DNA from: a virus
Reading direction: 5' to 3' (one strand)
IMG/VR virus record: IMGVR_UViG_3300042465_008176
Coordinates: 1-64,000 of that record
DNA length: 64,000 bases
Position 1 is the stretch's first letter; each line of letters begins with the position of its first letter. The position numbers and the translations under genes are program-made. This document shows, piece after piece, positions 36,725 to 44,907 of this stretch. A model generated the notes under the pieces. It saw nothing but the letters and a program-made list of their open reading frames with translations, did no database searches and had not been told where the DNA came from.

Positions 36725-37984
36725 ATGAATATATTTGTTGGAAAGTTAGGAAAGAGCATCTTGTTTAATCGCAAGTCATGGGGCTCTATTGGCGGAGATA
36801 ATGAAGCTCCTACATATTACGAAAACCTTTTTTATCATAATCCTGAGGTAAACTTTTACCTGCTAGGCAGTAATGACTATAGCCGTTTGGATGAGCGTGA
36901 GCGCAATCGTATTAATCGTCACGGTAATGTACACGATATCTGGGGCGAAGGTTGGAAAAACTTTAAGAAGAACCACACTGTTACAAAACTAGGTGGTCGT
37001 GTTGCATACGTAGATCACTGGGCTGCAGAATCAAAACGTGCGGGATTAGAGATGGATGGTGGAATCATTATTGCAGGACCAAATGCAACAACGAATATTC
37101 CATACCGTTGCACTCAAATGAAAAATCCAACACAGGAGTCAACCCCTATTGAAATGATTGGATGTTACACTGGTCCGCTAGCATCATACCTAAATGAATA
37201 TCGTGTGCCATACATTTTAATTGTAAATGATCCGCGGTATTTTCCATTTATGGCTAAAGATATTATGCATGCGCCTGGTGCAGTCCTATCACAATATAAC
37301 GAGACCATACAATACAAGCATCGTATTGCATATAAAGATAACACGGTAAATAGTTTTCCACTTGAATGTTTGTATGCATCAATGGAAACAATCTATTTGA
37401 TTGATCCACCGCCGGCAGCGCCAGATGAGTGCACACTTGATAGTTTCTTTAATGACGAGCCTACAGTTGAGTCCCCGCCAGTTGAAAAGGATGTATCATT
37501 TCTTGTAGTATTAAACGAAGGACGTCCTTCACGCTATGATATGCTAAAGAATAGTATTCTTGATGGTGTACAAGATGTTGAGATTTATGGAAAGTGGGAT
37601 CCTGAAACAATTGGGGATGACTCTCGCTTTAAAGGTAGTTTACCCTATGAGGAGTTACAACGTCTATTACCACGTGTTAAATATTCATATTGTATTCCCA
37701 TTAAGAAGGGATGGACTACAATGAAGTTTTGGGAACTGATAAATCATGGCGTCATACCATTCTTACATCCAACATATGATGAACAAAATAACTTGAAGGC
37801 TCCTGAGTTTTTGAGAGTGCCAGATAGTAAGGAGTTGTTTAAGCGCATTAGTTTTCTTGAAGAAAACCCTGACGCATATCAAACACTCTTAACCAACCTA
37901 AAGAATATGATCACAACAGAACATCGCGATGGCACATTACTAAATCGCACTACAATGAATAGCCTTAAAGCAATTATAAATTAA
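36725..37984 (+). CDS. phage glycosyltransferase, candidate DNA glucosyltransferase
   Basis: 419 residues from ATG 36725. Starts MNIFVGKLGKSILFNRKSWG; C-terminal GWTTMKFWELINHGVIPFLH followed by PTYDEQ resembles the acceptor/donor end of GT-B enzymes including phage alpha-glucosyltransferases. With the dCMP enzyme nearby it may glucosylate 5-hydroxymethylcytosine in DNA; glycosylation of a surface polymer with the neighbouring sugar enzymes is the alternative. A TTG at 36716 was rejected as start. Confidence 0.65.
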   Translation: MNIFVGKLGKSILFNRKSWGSIGGDNEAPTYYENLFYHNPEVNFYLLGSNDYSRLDERERNRINRHGNVHDIWGEGWKNFKKNHTVTKLGGRVAYVDHWAAESKRAGLEMDGGIIIAGPNATTNIPYRCTQMKNPTQESTPIEMIGCYTGPLASYLNEYRVPYILIVNDPRYFPFMAKDIMHAPGAVLSQYNETIQYKHRIAYKDNTVNSFPLECLYASMETIYLIDPPPAAPDECTLDSFFNDEPTVESPPVEKDVSFLVVLNEGRPSRYDMLKNSILDGVQDVEIYGKWDPETIGDDSRFKGSLPYEELQRLLPRVKYSYCIPIKKGWTTMKFWELINHGVIPFLHPTYDEQNNLKAPEFLRVPDSKELFKRISFLEENPDAYQTLLTNLKNMITTEHRDGTLLNRTTMNSLKAIIN

Positions 37985-37987
37985 TAT

Positions 37988-39220
37988 ATGAAGTATGCAT
38001 CAATAATCCCGCTTATTGGCGGAGAGAGTTTAGGAATCATGGAAGCGACAAATGGACAGCTCCCAGAATATGTCTTGAGTTATAGTCCGTTTAAAAATAA
38101 TGATAGTCATTATATACAATACATTCGCGAAAAGCGTGGATGGACTGGTGACTATGTATTTCTCGATGAAGATAAAACATATAAGCCATCAACTGTTGAT
38201 GTTGTAAATAGTGTGTGCCCATGCGCAGGTCTTAGCAGCTTGAGCGTAAGCAGCAGCGCAAATAGTGCAGTGAATGATTGGTTATATACCACAGCAGAAT
38301 ATGTATTGAGTGAGATTGGACCTAAAGTATTTTGGGGAGAGAATGCGCCGCGTCTATATACGAGTGCAGGCGCACCTGTAGCGGATCGCCTATATGAAAT
38401 TGGGCAGCGTTATGGTTATAGTCTTAACTTGTATTATACAGAAAGCCGCTTGCATGGTCTTGCACAAAAGCGTCCGCGTACATTCTACTTCTTTACGCGC
38501 AGTGAGCGCGCTCCAATATTCCCATGGCACCGTCGTGAATTTGAGCCGGTTGAACGTATCTTTGAACGTGCCATTGATCCAAATGATCCAATGAATATAC
38601 GCGGAAATAACGATGATCCGATGGATAACCCATGGCTCCGCTATTGCATGCACAAGACAGGATCGGAAACAATCATGGACTACTTTAACAAAATCAATAA
38701 GTCAACAAATTGTATTGTAGAATCTGATCGTGGATTTGATGGCACACTATATGATGTTGCTGATTGGATGCGTAATAAAGGATATGATCGTTTTGCTGAC
38801 CGTGCAGTTGCAATGCAAAAGAAACTTGAAGATGGGAAAGGTTACTGGGCGCATGGTATTACAATGGGCAAAGGTGAAATTCCTTCACTCATTGGCGCGC
38901 AGCCACACTATTTGATTAATGCATATACTGGACGATTTGTTACCGTTCGTGAATGTATGCGCATTATGAAAATGCCTGATGACTTTAACCTAGCTGGTGA
39001 TAATCCACGCTCTAAGATTAATCATATATGTCAAAACGTACCTGTGAGTACCGCTGCGGATATGATGCGTGGGATCATGGCTTACCTAGCTGGTCAAACT
39101 GACTTTGGACCAAGTTCATATGTCAAACAAAATAACAAGTCACAGGTATACAGCAGCGCTCTAACCGTTAAAGAAGAGTCAAATACTGAGCCACTCGATG
39201 CATTTTTCCATTTACATTGA
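37988..39220 (+). CDS. cytosine-5 DNA methyltransferase homologue
   Basis: 410 residues. CPCAGLSS (motif IV, Pro-Cys), FWGENAPRLY (motif VI, ENA), KRPRTFYFF (motif VIII) and TGRFVTVRECMRIMKMPDDF (motif IX/X) then ICQNVPVSTAADM appear in the C5-methyltransferase order. Motif I is degenerate (IPLIGGESLGIM in place of FxGxGG). It would methylate, or in this context otherwise act on, cytosine C5. Target sequence not deducible. Confidence 0.8.
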   Translation: MKYASIIPLIGGESLGIMEATNGQLPEYVLSYSPFKNNDSHYIQYIREKRGWTGDYVFLDEDKTYKPSTVDVVNSVCPCAGLSSLSVSSSANSAVNDWLYTTAEYVLSEIGPKVFWGENAPRLYTSAGAPVADRLYEIGQRYGYSLNLYYTESRLHGLAQKRPRTFYFFTRSERAPIFPWHRREFEPVERIFERAIDPNDPMNIRGNNDDPMDNPWLRYCMHKTGSETIMDYFNKINKSTNCIVESDRGFDGTLYDVADWMRNKGYDRFADRAVAMQKKLEDGKGYWAHGITMGKGEIPSLIGAQPHYLINAYTGRFVTVRECMRIMKMPDDFNLAGDNPRSKINHICQNVPVSTAADMMRGIMAYLAGQTDFGPSSYVKQNNKSQVYSSALTVKEESNTEPLDAFFHLH

Positions 39221-39239
39221 AGAAAAAACCGTATATAAT
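39211..39239 (+). promoter_or_regulatory. sigma70-type promoter
   Basis: TTTACA at 39211, 17-base spacer, TATAAT at 39234. The -35 overlaps the end of the methyltransferase gene. Serves uvsX. Confidence 0.85.
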
Positions 39240-39262
39240 AACTATACAAAATAAATTAAATT

Positions 39263-40333
39263 ATGTCAAATATACTAGAGAAACTAAAAAAGAATTGCCG
39301 CATTAAAGAAGCGGATGTCCTATCAGATAGTGAATTTTATGCTGAGAAAGATATTACTACAACAAGCGTACCAATGATTAATGTTGCACTTGGAGGTAGC
39401 ATTGATGCTGGATTAACAAGTGGACTAACAGTACTTGCAGGTCCAAGTAAACACTTTAAGACCAGCTTTGCACTACTTATGGCAAGTGCATATCTTAAGA
39501 AACATAGCGATGCATGTCTTATGTTTTATGATAGTGAATTTGGCAGTCCTCAGAGTTACTTTGAGAGCTTTGGTATTGACACAAAGCGTGTCTTGCATAT
39601 TCCTATTAAAAACATTGAAGAACTTAAGTTTGATATTGTGAATCAGCTTGAGCAGATGGAGCGCAAAGATAAGGTAATTATTGTTATTGATAGTGTTGGT
39701 AACCTTGCAAGTAAGAAAGAACTTGAAGATGCAATGAATGAAAAGAGCGTGGCCGATATGACACGTGCTAAAGCGCTTAAAGGATTGTTCCGTATGGTTA
39801 CGCCATACCTTACAATGAAAAACATTTGCTTGCTTGCAATCAACCATACCTATCAAGAAATTGGCTTGTTCCCAAAAGCTATTGTTAGCGGTGGAACTGG
39901 CATCATGTATAGTGCGGACAATGTTTGGATTATTGGTCGCCAACAAGATAAAGATGGTACCGAAATTCAAGGCTATCACTTTGTAATCAATGTAGAGAAG
40001 AGCCGCTTTGTTAAAGAAAAGAGCAAGATTCCAATTAGTGTAAGTTGGAAAGGCGGTATTGAAAAATGGAGTGGATTACTTGCTGTTGCGGTTGATGCTG
40101 GATATGTAGTGAAGCCAAAGAACGGATGGTATGTTGCGCATAACCCTGCAACCAAAACCGATCTTAGCGGTTCATTGCGTGAAGCTGCAACCATGACCAA
40201 AGAGTTCTGGGAAAACGTATTTAAGAATACTGATTTTGCAGATTACATTAAGAACAAGTATACCATTGGCTTACGCGACATGATTACGGATAGCGAAGAC
40301 GCGATGGTTGACTTACACGAAGACGAAGCATAA
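39263..40333 (+). CDS. uvsX: UvsX recombinase
   Basis: 356 residues. RecA/UvsX core: Walker A GPSKHFKTSF (residues 59-68), IIVIDSVGNLASKK (Walker B), NHTYQE. T4 UvsX is 391 residues. It binds ssDNA and drives strand exchange in recombination-dependent replication. It precedes the replicative helicase genes as in T4-like phages. Confidence 0.93.
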   Translation: MSNILEKLKKNCRIKEADVLSDSEFYAEKDITTTSVPMINVALGGSIDAGLTSGLTVLAGPSKHFKTSFALLMASAYLKKHSDACLMFYDSEFGSPQSYFESFGIDTKRVLHIPIKNIEELKFDIVNQLEQMERKDKVIIVIDSVGNLASKKELEDAMNEKSVADMTRAKALKGLFRMVTPYLTMKNICLLAINHTYQEIGLFPKAIVSGGTGIMYSADNVWIIGRQQDKDGTEIQGYHFVINVEKSRFVKEKSKIPISVSWKGGIEKWSGLLAVAVDAGYVVKPKNGWYVAHNPATKTDLSGSLREAATMTKEFWENVFKNTDFADYIKNKYTIGLRDMITDSEDAMVDLHEDEA

Positions 40334-40338
40334 AGGAT

Positions 40339-40647
40339 ATGCCCAGTGAAATAAGCGACTATATTTTCATTGACGATCCCGCAAACCAAAATGTTTGTGG
40401 GATCCAATGCACAAACGCAAAGTACTATGGAATACGATATAAGTATGGTACCATAAGCGTAGATGAAGATGTGAAACATGATAAGTGTCAATTAAATTTT
40501 GACTATAAAATTATTTACAAACCAGCGTGTTTTGATATAATTGACTTAAACGCAGACACCGACTTTAAAAACTTTGCTGGTGATGTCTTGTGCGATATCT
40601 TAACAAATCAGGAATACAAAATTGGAAAACATGGAGACAAATCTTGA
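40339..40647 (+). CDS. hypothetical protein between uvsX and helicase
   Basis: 102 residues with five cysteines, strand-rich; not recognised. It overlaps the helicase start by 17 bases. The position suggests a replication accessory role; in T4 the corresponding slot holds gp40, but no similarity is evident. Confidence 0.6.
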   Translation: MPSEISDYIFIDDPANQNVCGIQCTNAKYYGIRYKYGTISVDEDVKHDKCQLNFDYKIIYKPACFDIIDLNADTDFKNFAGDVLCDILTNQEYKIGKHGDKS

Positions 40648-41272
40648 AACAACAATCATTAACAATCTTATACACAATGAAGTATTTTGTCGCAAAGCGC
40701 TGCCACACATAAAGCCTGAATATTTTGATGGTATTCATCGCACTATATATGAGGCTATCTTAAAGTTTATTACCAAGTATAATAAGCTGCCAAACAGTAC
40801 AGCATTAAGTATTGAATATAAGGCGTCTGACGCTAGTCGTAATGCCAATGCAGCCGAGGTTAACTATTACATCAATGCATTATCAGAACACCTAACGGTT
40901 GACGAGCAATGGATTATTGATAGTACCGAAAAATGGTGTAAGGACCGTGCAGTATATCTTGCCATCATGGAGTCAATCTCTATCATTGATGGTAAAGATC
41001 TTGAAAAGAGTGAAGGCTCAATTCCTACTATATTAAGTAAAGCATTAAGCGTCACTTTTGATACAAATGTAGGACACGATTACCTTGAGAATGCTGAAAG
41101 CCGTTATGAATTTTATCATAAGACCGAAGATAAGATACCATTTGATCTTGATATGTTTAATGTTATTACAGGCGGAGGTATACCACGCAAGACGCTTAAT
41201 ATTATTCTTGCCGGCTGTGTTCACCCTGAGACTCCAATTCGAGTAAGGATTCATAAGAAAATTCTTTCTTAG
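40631..41272 (+). CDS. 41: replicative helicase gp41, fragment 1 with intein N part
   Basis: 213 residues from ATG 40631. Residues 1-195 are the N-terminal domain of a DnaB/gp41 helicase ending IPRKTLNIILAG just before the Walker A loop. Residue 196 is Cys and starts an intein N fragment of only 18 residues (CVHPETPIRVRIHKKILS), then stop. The partner is encoded at 42071. After trans-splicing ILAG joins TGCGKS and rebuilds the ATP-binding loop. Confidence 0.88.
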   Translation: METNLETTIINNLIHNEVFCRKALPHIKPEYFDGIHRTIYEAILKFITKYNKLPNSTALSIEYKASDASRNANAAEVNYYINALSEHLTVDEQWIIDSTEKWCKDRAVYLAIMESISIIDGKDLEKSEGSIPTILSKALSVTFDTNVGHDYLENAESRYEFYHKTEDKIPFDLDMFNVITGGGIPRKTLNIILAGCVHPETPIRVRIHKKILS

Positions 41273-42017
41273 ACCGCTTGCGATCTGGTTGGTAATTGCG
41301 TGCTTTTCCTAATTGCCAACCACGCAAAAGCAATTCAAATATCTTATTGGTTTCAATACGAAATGTTTTTTCTCCGTTATTCACATATTCTTTTCCACCA
41401 TCTTTCATACCGTATTGCCATCCTTCATCAATTTTTTGTTGAATTTCATTATAAAGACATCGTGTTATAACATCGTTTTTATGAATCCATAATTTACCAA
41501 TATGTGATTTTCCTCCCATATGTCCACGCTTCGAGCGGCCTTCCTTTGAGGCCCAATACGCCCATGGGTTATTGGGCGAAATTATTGAAGCTTTTCCACC
41601 AAGTGATGCAAATTTTGAAAAGTTTTCTGGATTGTGAATGCCTAATTTATTTTTAATTTGTGTCTTAATTCCTTTACGTGAAATTTCAGCTCGATCTTCC
41701 TTACCAATTGAAAACATTCCTATCTTATTCTCATAACACCATTTGCCAACAATACGTCTTTGTTCATATGTTAAATTTGCTCCTAGCATATGCATTGATC
41801 GTAGGTCATTAACCATACCATGAATTTTCCACAATAAGAAATGTGCTGCTATATGCTGTCTAATACTAAGGTAAGTAAAATTACTTTCATCTTCTCCGCC
41901 GCCCGCATGTCGTGGAATGATATGATGTTTATGTATGTTTGATCCTTTACAATAATGAATTTTGTTATTTACATTTTCATTACATATGTTATAATAGATT
42001 CGAGCGTAAAATTTCAT
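41202..42017 (-). CDS. HNH homing endonuclease, antisense inside the split
   Basis: 271 residues on the minus strand from ATG 42017 (AGGAATC-rich leader; a longer form from 42062 is possible). HKHHIIPRHAGG...NFTYLSIRQHIAAH is the HNH site, followed by two copies of a W...EGW.YG DNA-binding repeat (WIHKNDVITRCLYNEIQQKI; YVNNGEKTFRIETNKIFELL). Its 3' end overlaps the end of helicase fragment 1. It would cut intein-less helicase alleles and spread the locus. Confidence 0.8.
   Translation of the reverse strand: MKFYARIYYNICNENVNNKIHYCKGSNIHKHHIIPRHAGGGEDESNFTYLSIRQHIAAHFLLWKIHGMVNDLRSMHMLGANLTYEQRRIVGKWCYENKIGMFSIGKEDRAEISRKGIKTQIKNKLGIHNPENFSKFASLGGKASIISPNNPWAYWASKEGRSKRGHMGGKSHIGKLWIHKNDVITRCLYNEIQQKIDEGWQYGMKDGGKEYVNNGEKTFRIETNKIFELLLRGWQLGKARNYQPDRKRSKKEFSYESLLELESQGEHSRQE
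41968..41995 (+). promoter_or_regulatory. promoter for helicase fragment 2
   Basis: TTTACA at 41968, 16-base spacer, TATAAT at 41990, on the plus strand inside the antisense endonuclease gene. It gives the second helicase fragment its own transcript, needed because the endonuclease faces the other way. Confidence 0.75.
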
Positions 42018-42070
42018 AAGATTGATTCCTGTTCCAGCTAACATTATATTTATACAAATCACACCTTTAT

Positions 42071-43249
42071 ATGACCGAAAAAATTATTAAAATTAAAGAA
42101 ATTGAAGAGCTCCTGAATGCAGGATACACAATAGAAGTAGATTCACCCGATGGTTTTGTTCCCGTATCAGCATTTGTTGATAAAGGAATGTGGGAAGAAT
42201 ACGTTTTATTGCTTAATAGCGGAAAAGTTATTCGAGTCAATGAAAATCACTTGTTTGAAACTATTGATGGTTGGCAATATGCAAAAGATCTAGTTCTTAA
42301 AAAACAGCAATATCTGACTGAAGACGGATACCAAATTGGTATTGTTACAAAAACAGGAAAGCAAATTCCAATCGTTGATATTCAAGTTGAGCATGAAAAT
42401 CACCGATACTATACTGATGGTGTTTCTTCACATAATACGGGTTGCGGAAAGAGCTTAGGTATGTGTCACATGGCAAGCGCTGCATTGGCACAAGGTCGTA
42501 ATGTACTATACATTACAATGGAAATGGCTGAAGAAAAGATTGCAGAACGTATTGATGCCAATCTTTTTGATGTTCGTATTGACCAATTAAAAGACTTGAC
42601 TAAAGCATCATTCAACACAAAGGTTAAAGGTATTAGCGATAAAACCAAAGGTAAACTTGTTGTCAAAGAATATCCAACCGCGAGCGCACACGTTGGTCAC
42701 TTTCGCGCATTGTTACTTGAACTCAAATTGAAAAAGAAGTTTGAGCCAGACATCATTTATATTGATTATCTAAACATTTGCGCGAGTAGTCGCATGAAAG
42801 GATTGAGCGGTAGTGTCAATACTTATAGTCTTATCAAAAGTATTGCTGAAGAAATTCGTGGATTGGCTGTTGAATTTAATGTTCCTATCTGGAGCGCAAC
42901 TCAAGTTACAAGAGCGGGATATTCCAGCAGTGATATCGAAATTACGGATACAAGTGAATGTATTGCTATTACTGAATCCGTTACTATGCGTGATGGACAA
43001 GTTAAAACACTCGATGAAGTTAAACTAGGTGACCAAATTACTGCAAATGATGAATATAAAACAGTAATGTTTAAGCATCATAATAAGATGAAAGATTGTG
43101 TAAAGATTACAACCGAAAGCGGTAAATCAATAATTGTTTCGAAGGATCATGTATTTCCATGTAAAAACAATGGGAATGTTAAACGTATTAGTGTTAATAC
43201 CGGATTAAATGTTTCAGACATTCTATCTGTTGTACTCGGCAAAATGTAA
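42071..43249 (+). CDS. 41: helicase gp41, fragment 2 between two split inteins
   Basis: 392 residues. 1-122: intein C part (VHEN-like late block EHENHRYYTDGVSSHN, ending His-Asn). 123-296: helicase RecA domain from TGCGKSLGM (Walker A) through IIYIDYLNICAS (Walker B) to IEITDTSE. 297-392: N part of a second intein (CIAITESV, block B VSKDHVFPC). Thus it is spliced at both ends in trans. Intein 1 totals 18+122 residues, intein 2 96+89. Confidence 0.9.
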   Translation: MTEKIIKIKEIEELLNAGYTIEVDSPDGFVPVSAFVDKGMWEEYVLLLNSGKVIRVNENHLFETIDGWQYAKDLVLKKQQYLTEDGYQIGIVTKTGKQIPIVDIQVEHENHRYYTDGVSSHNTGCGKSLGMCHMASAALAQGRNVLYITMEMAEEKIAERIDANLFDVRIDQLKDLTKASFNTKVKGISDKTKGKLVVKEYPTASAHVGHFRALLLELKLKKKFEPDIIYIDYLNICASSRMKGLSGSVNTYSLIKSIAEEIRGLAVEFNVPIWSATQVTRAGYSSSDIEITDTSECIAITESVTMRDGQVKTLDEVKLGDQITANDEYKTVMFKHHNKMKDCVKITTESGKSIIVSKDHVFPCKNNGNVKRISVNTGLNVSDILSVVLGKM

Positions 43250-43280
43250 TTATTATAAATAATATCATACTACAGATTTT

Positions 43281-44342
43281 ATGATAGCTATTACTGATCC
43301 ATTAGAGAGAAAACCCATACGTGACATAATTAATAAATTGCCTGATGATAAAAAACAATATTTTATTCAATTTATAGCTGAATATATTGGTCATAAAAAA
43401 CTATCATCGTCCCTTAAGCGCAAATATGAATTGTTTAAAGACATACTTATGAATAATGAAAATTCATATATTTCATTATTCACAGAATACAATTCATCTA
43501 ATAATCAATATCGTAAAGCGGATATTAGACATGGCTTAGGCTCAGGTAAAAAGTTAAAAACCACATACGCGGCGCGGCCCAAAGCGGTAAATATTAATTC
43601 ATGCTTTACGATTACTTATTGGATTGCTAAAGGCTTATCTGCCGAAGAAGCCAAAAAGCAGGTTTCTGAATTGCAAAGTAAAAACTCAAAGAAGAAGCAT
43701 CATAAATTTAAATTGAACAGCTTAAGTTATAAAGAATATTTACCCAATTGTATTGAATATTGGATTGCTAGAGGCTATGATTTAAACGAGTCGGAAATTC
43801 TCAGAAAACAAATTTCTATAAAATCTGAGTTATCATATGCAAATTATATTGAAAAATATGGGTTTGATATAGGTACGACTAAATTAAAAGCACAGCACGA
43901 AAAACGAAAGGCTACATTGATTGAACGGTTTGGCACAACTGCAGTGAATGGCAAATGCTCAAAGGAATCACTTAAATTTTTCATCCCGCTTTATAAAAGT
44001 ATTAGAAAACTAGGTGTTAATAAAAATGATATCTTTTGGGGCATTCGCGGAAGTAAAGAATTTGCGCATCATTATAATGGCATGAACTTCTTTTATGATT
44101 TTACGATTCAATCATTAAAAATAACAATTGAATATAATGGTGCATTTTGGCACGCGCGTCCTGAAACTGAGTGGAAAGGCTTTGGATCTAAAGAAGAAAA
44201 CCTTGCTTATAACCATATTAAAGAAAATACTATTAAACAGTACGGCCATGATTTATACATTGTATGGTCGGACGAAGATCTTGAATTAAAAAGAAATACT
44301 ATAACACAAAATATTAAAGAAAAATACTATGCAACCGCTTGA
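43281..44342 (+). CDS. Vsr-like homing endonuclease in second split
   Basis: 353 residues. C-terminal catalytic part (about 270-345) has NFFYDFTIQSLKITIEYNGA and FWHARPE, the pattern of the EDxHD/Vsr-like homing endonucleases described from fractured phage genes. N-terminal two thirds is helical with DNA-binding-like repeats (YWIAKGLSAEEAKKQV and YWIARGYDLNESEILRKQIS). Overlaps fragment 3 by 14 bases. Confidence 0.82.
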   Translation: MIAITDPLERKPIRDIINKLPDDKKQYFIQFIAEYIGHKKLSSSLKRKYELFKDILMNNENSYISLFTEYNSSNNQYRKADIRHGLGSGKKLKTTYAARPKAVNINSCFTITYWIAKGLSAEEAKKQVSELQSKNSKKKHHKFKLNSLSYKEYLPNCIEYWIARGYDLNESEILRKQISIKSELSYANYIEKYGFDIGTTKLKAQHEKRKATLIERFGTTAVNGKCSKESLKFFIPLYKSIRKLGVNKNDIFWGIRGSKEFAHHYNGMNFFYDFTIQSLKITIEYNGAFWHARPETEWKGFGSKEENLAYNHIKENTIKQYGHDLYIVWSDEDLELKRNTITQNIKEKYYATA

Positions 44343-44877
44343 AGAATATTGTCTAATTAAAGCAAATGAGCTTATCACAAAGGGTATGGTGTCCGAACAT
44401 ACCGATGTTTTTGAATTAACTGATATGTTAATTGCGCTTGAAACTGAAAAAATTGATAAGAATACAAAAAGTGATCTTAACCTAAATTATAATGATCCTA
44501 TTGTTTCTATTGAGGATGTTGGTGAGGTTGAAACTACAGACATTTCAACCTCAGGCGATAACCTATTTTACTGCAACGGCATTTTAACAAAAAACAGTTT
44601 TGGACTACCTGCAACAGCCGATTTGATGCTTGCATTTATTCGCACCGAACAACTTGACAAGATGAATCAAATTATGGTTAAGCAACTTAAGAATCGGTAC
44701 AATGATCCAACAACCAACAAGCGATTTACTATTGGAATTGATTTACCAAAGATGAGACTGTATGATATTAGTGATCCTATGGCAAACATCTCAACAGAGC
44801 CTGATAACACGCCTGTGGCCAATACGCCGTTTAGTTCTGGACGAAAGTCTCGTGCAGTGAGTGGCTTAAATGTGTAA
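44329..44877 (+). CDS. 41: helicase gp41, fragment 3 with intein C part
   Basis: 182 residues. 1-89: intein C part ending YCNGILTKN; the usual penultimate His is Lys. 90-182: helicase C terminus from SFGLPATADLMLAFIRTEQL. Joined extein fragments give 195+174+93 = 462 residues, close to T4 gp41 (475), so the protein is complete when assembled. Confidence 0.88.
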   Translation: MQPLEEYCLIKANELITKGMVSEHTDVFELTDMLIALETEKIDKNTKSDLNLNYNDPIVSIEDVGEVETTDISTSGDNLFYCNGILTKNSFGLPATADLMLAFIRTEQLDKMNQIMVKQLKNRYNDPTTNKRFTIGIDLPKMRLYDISDPMANISTEPDNTPVANTPFSSGRKSRAVSGLNV

Positions 44878-44907
44878 TTTTATAAATAATGCTATATAAA
44901 TAGTTTT

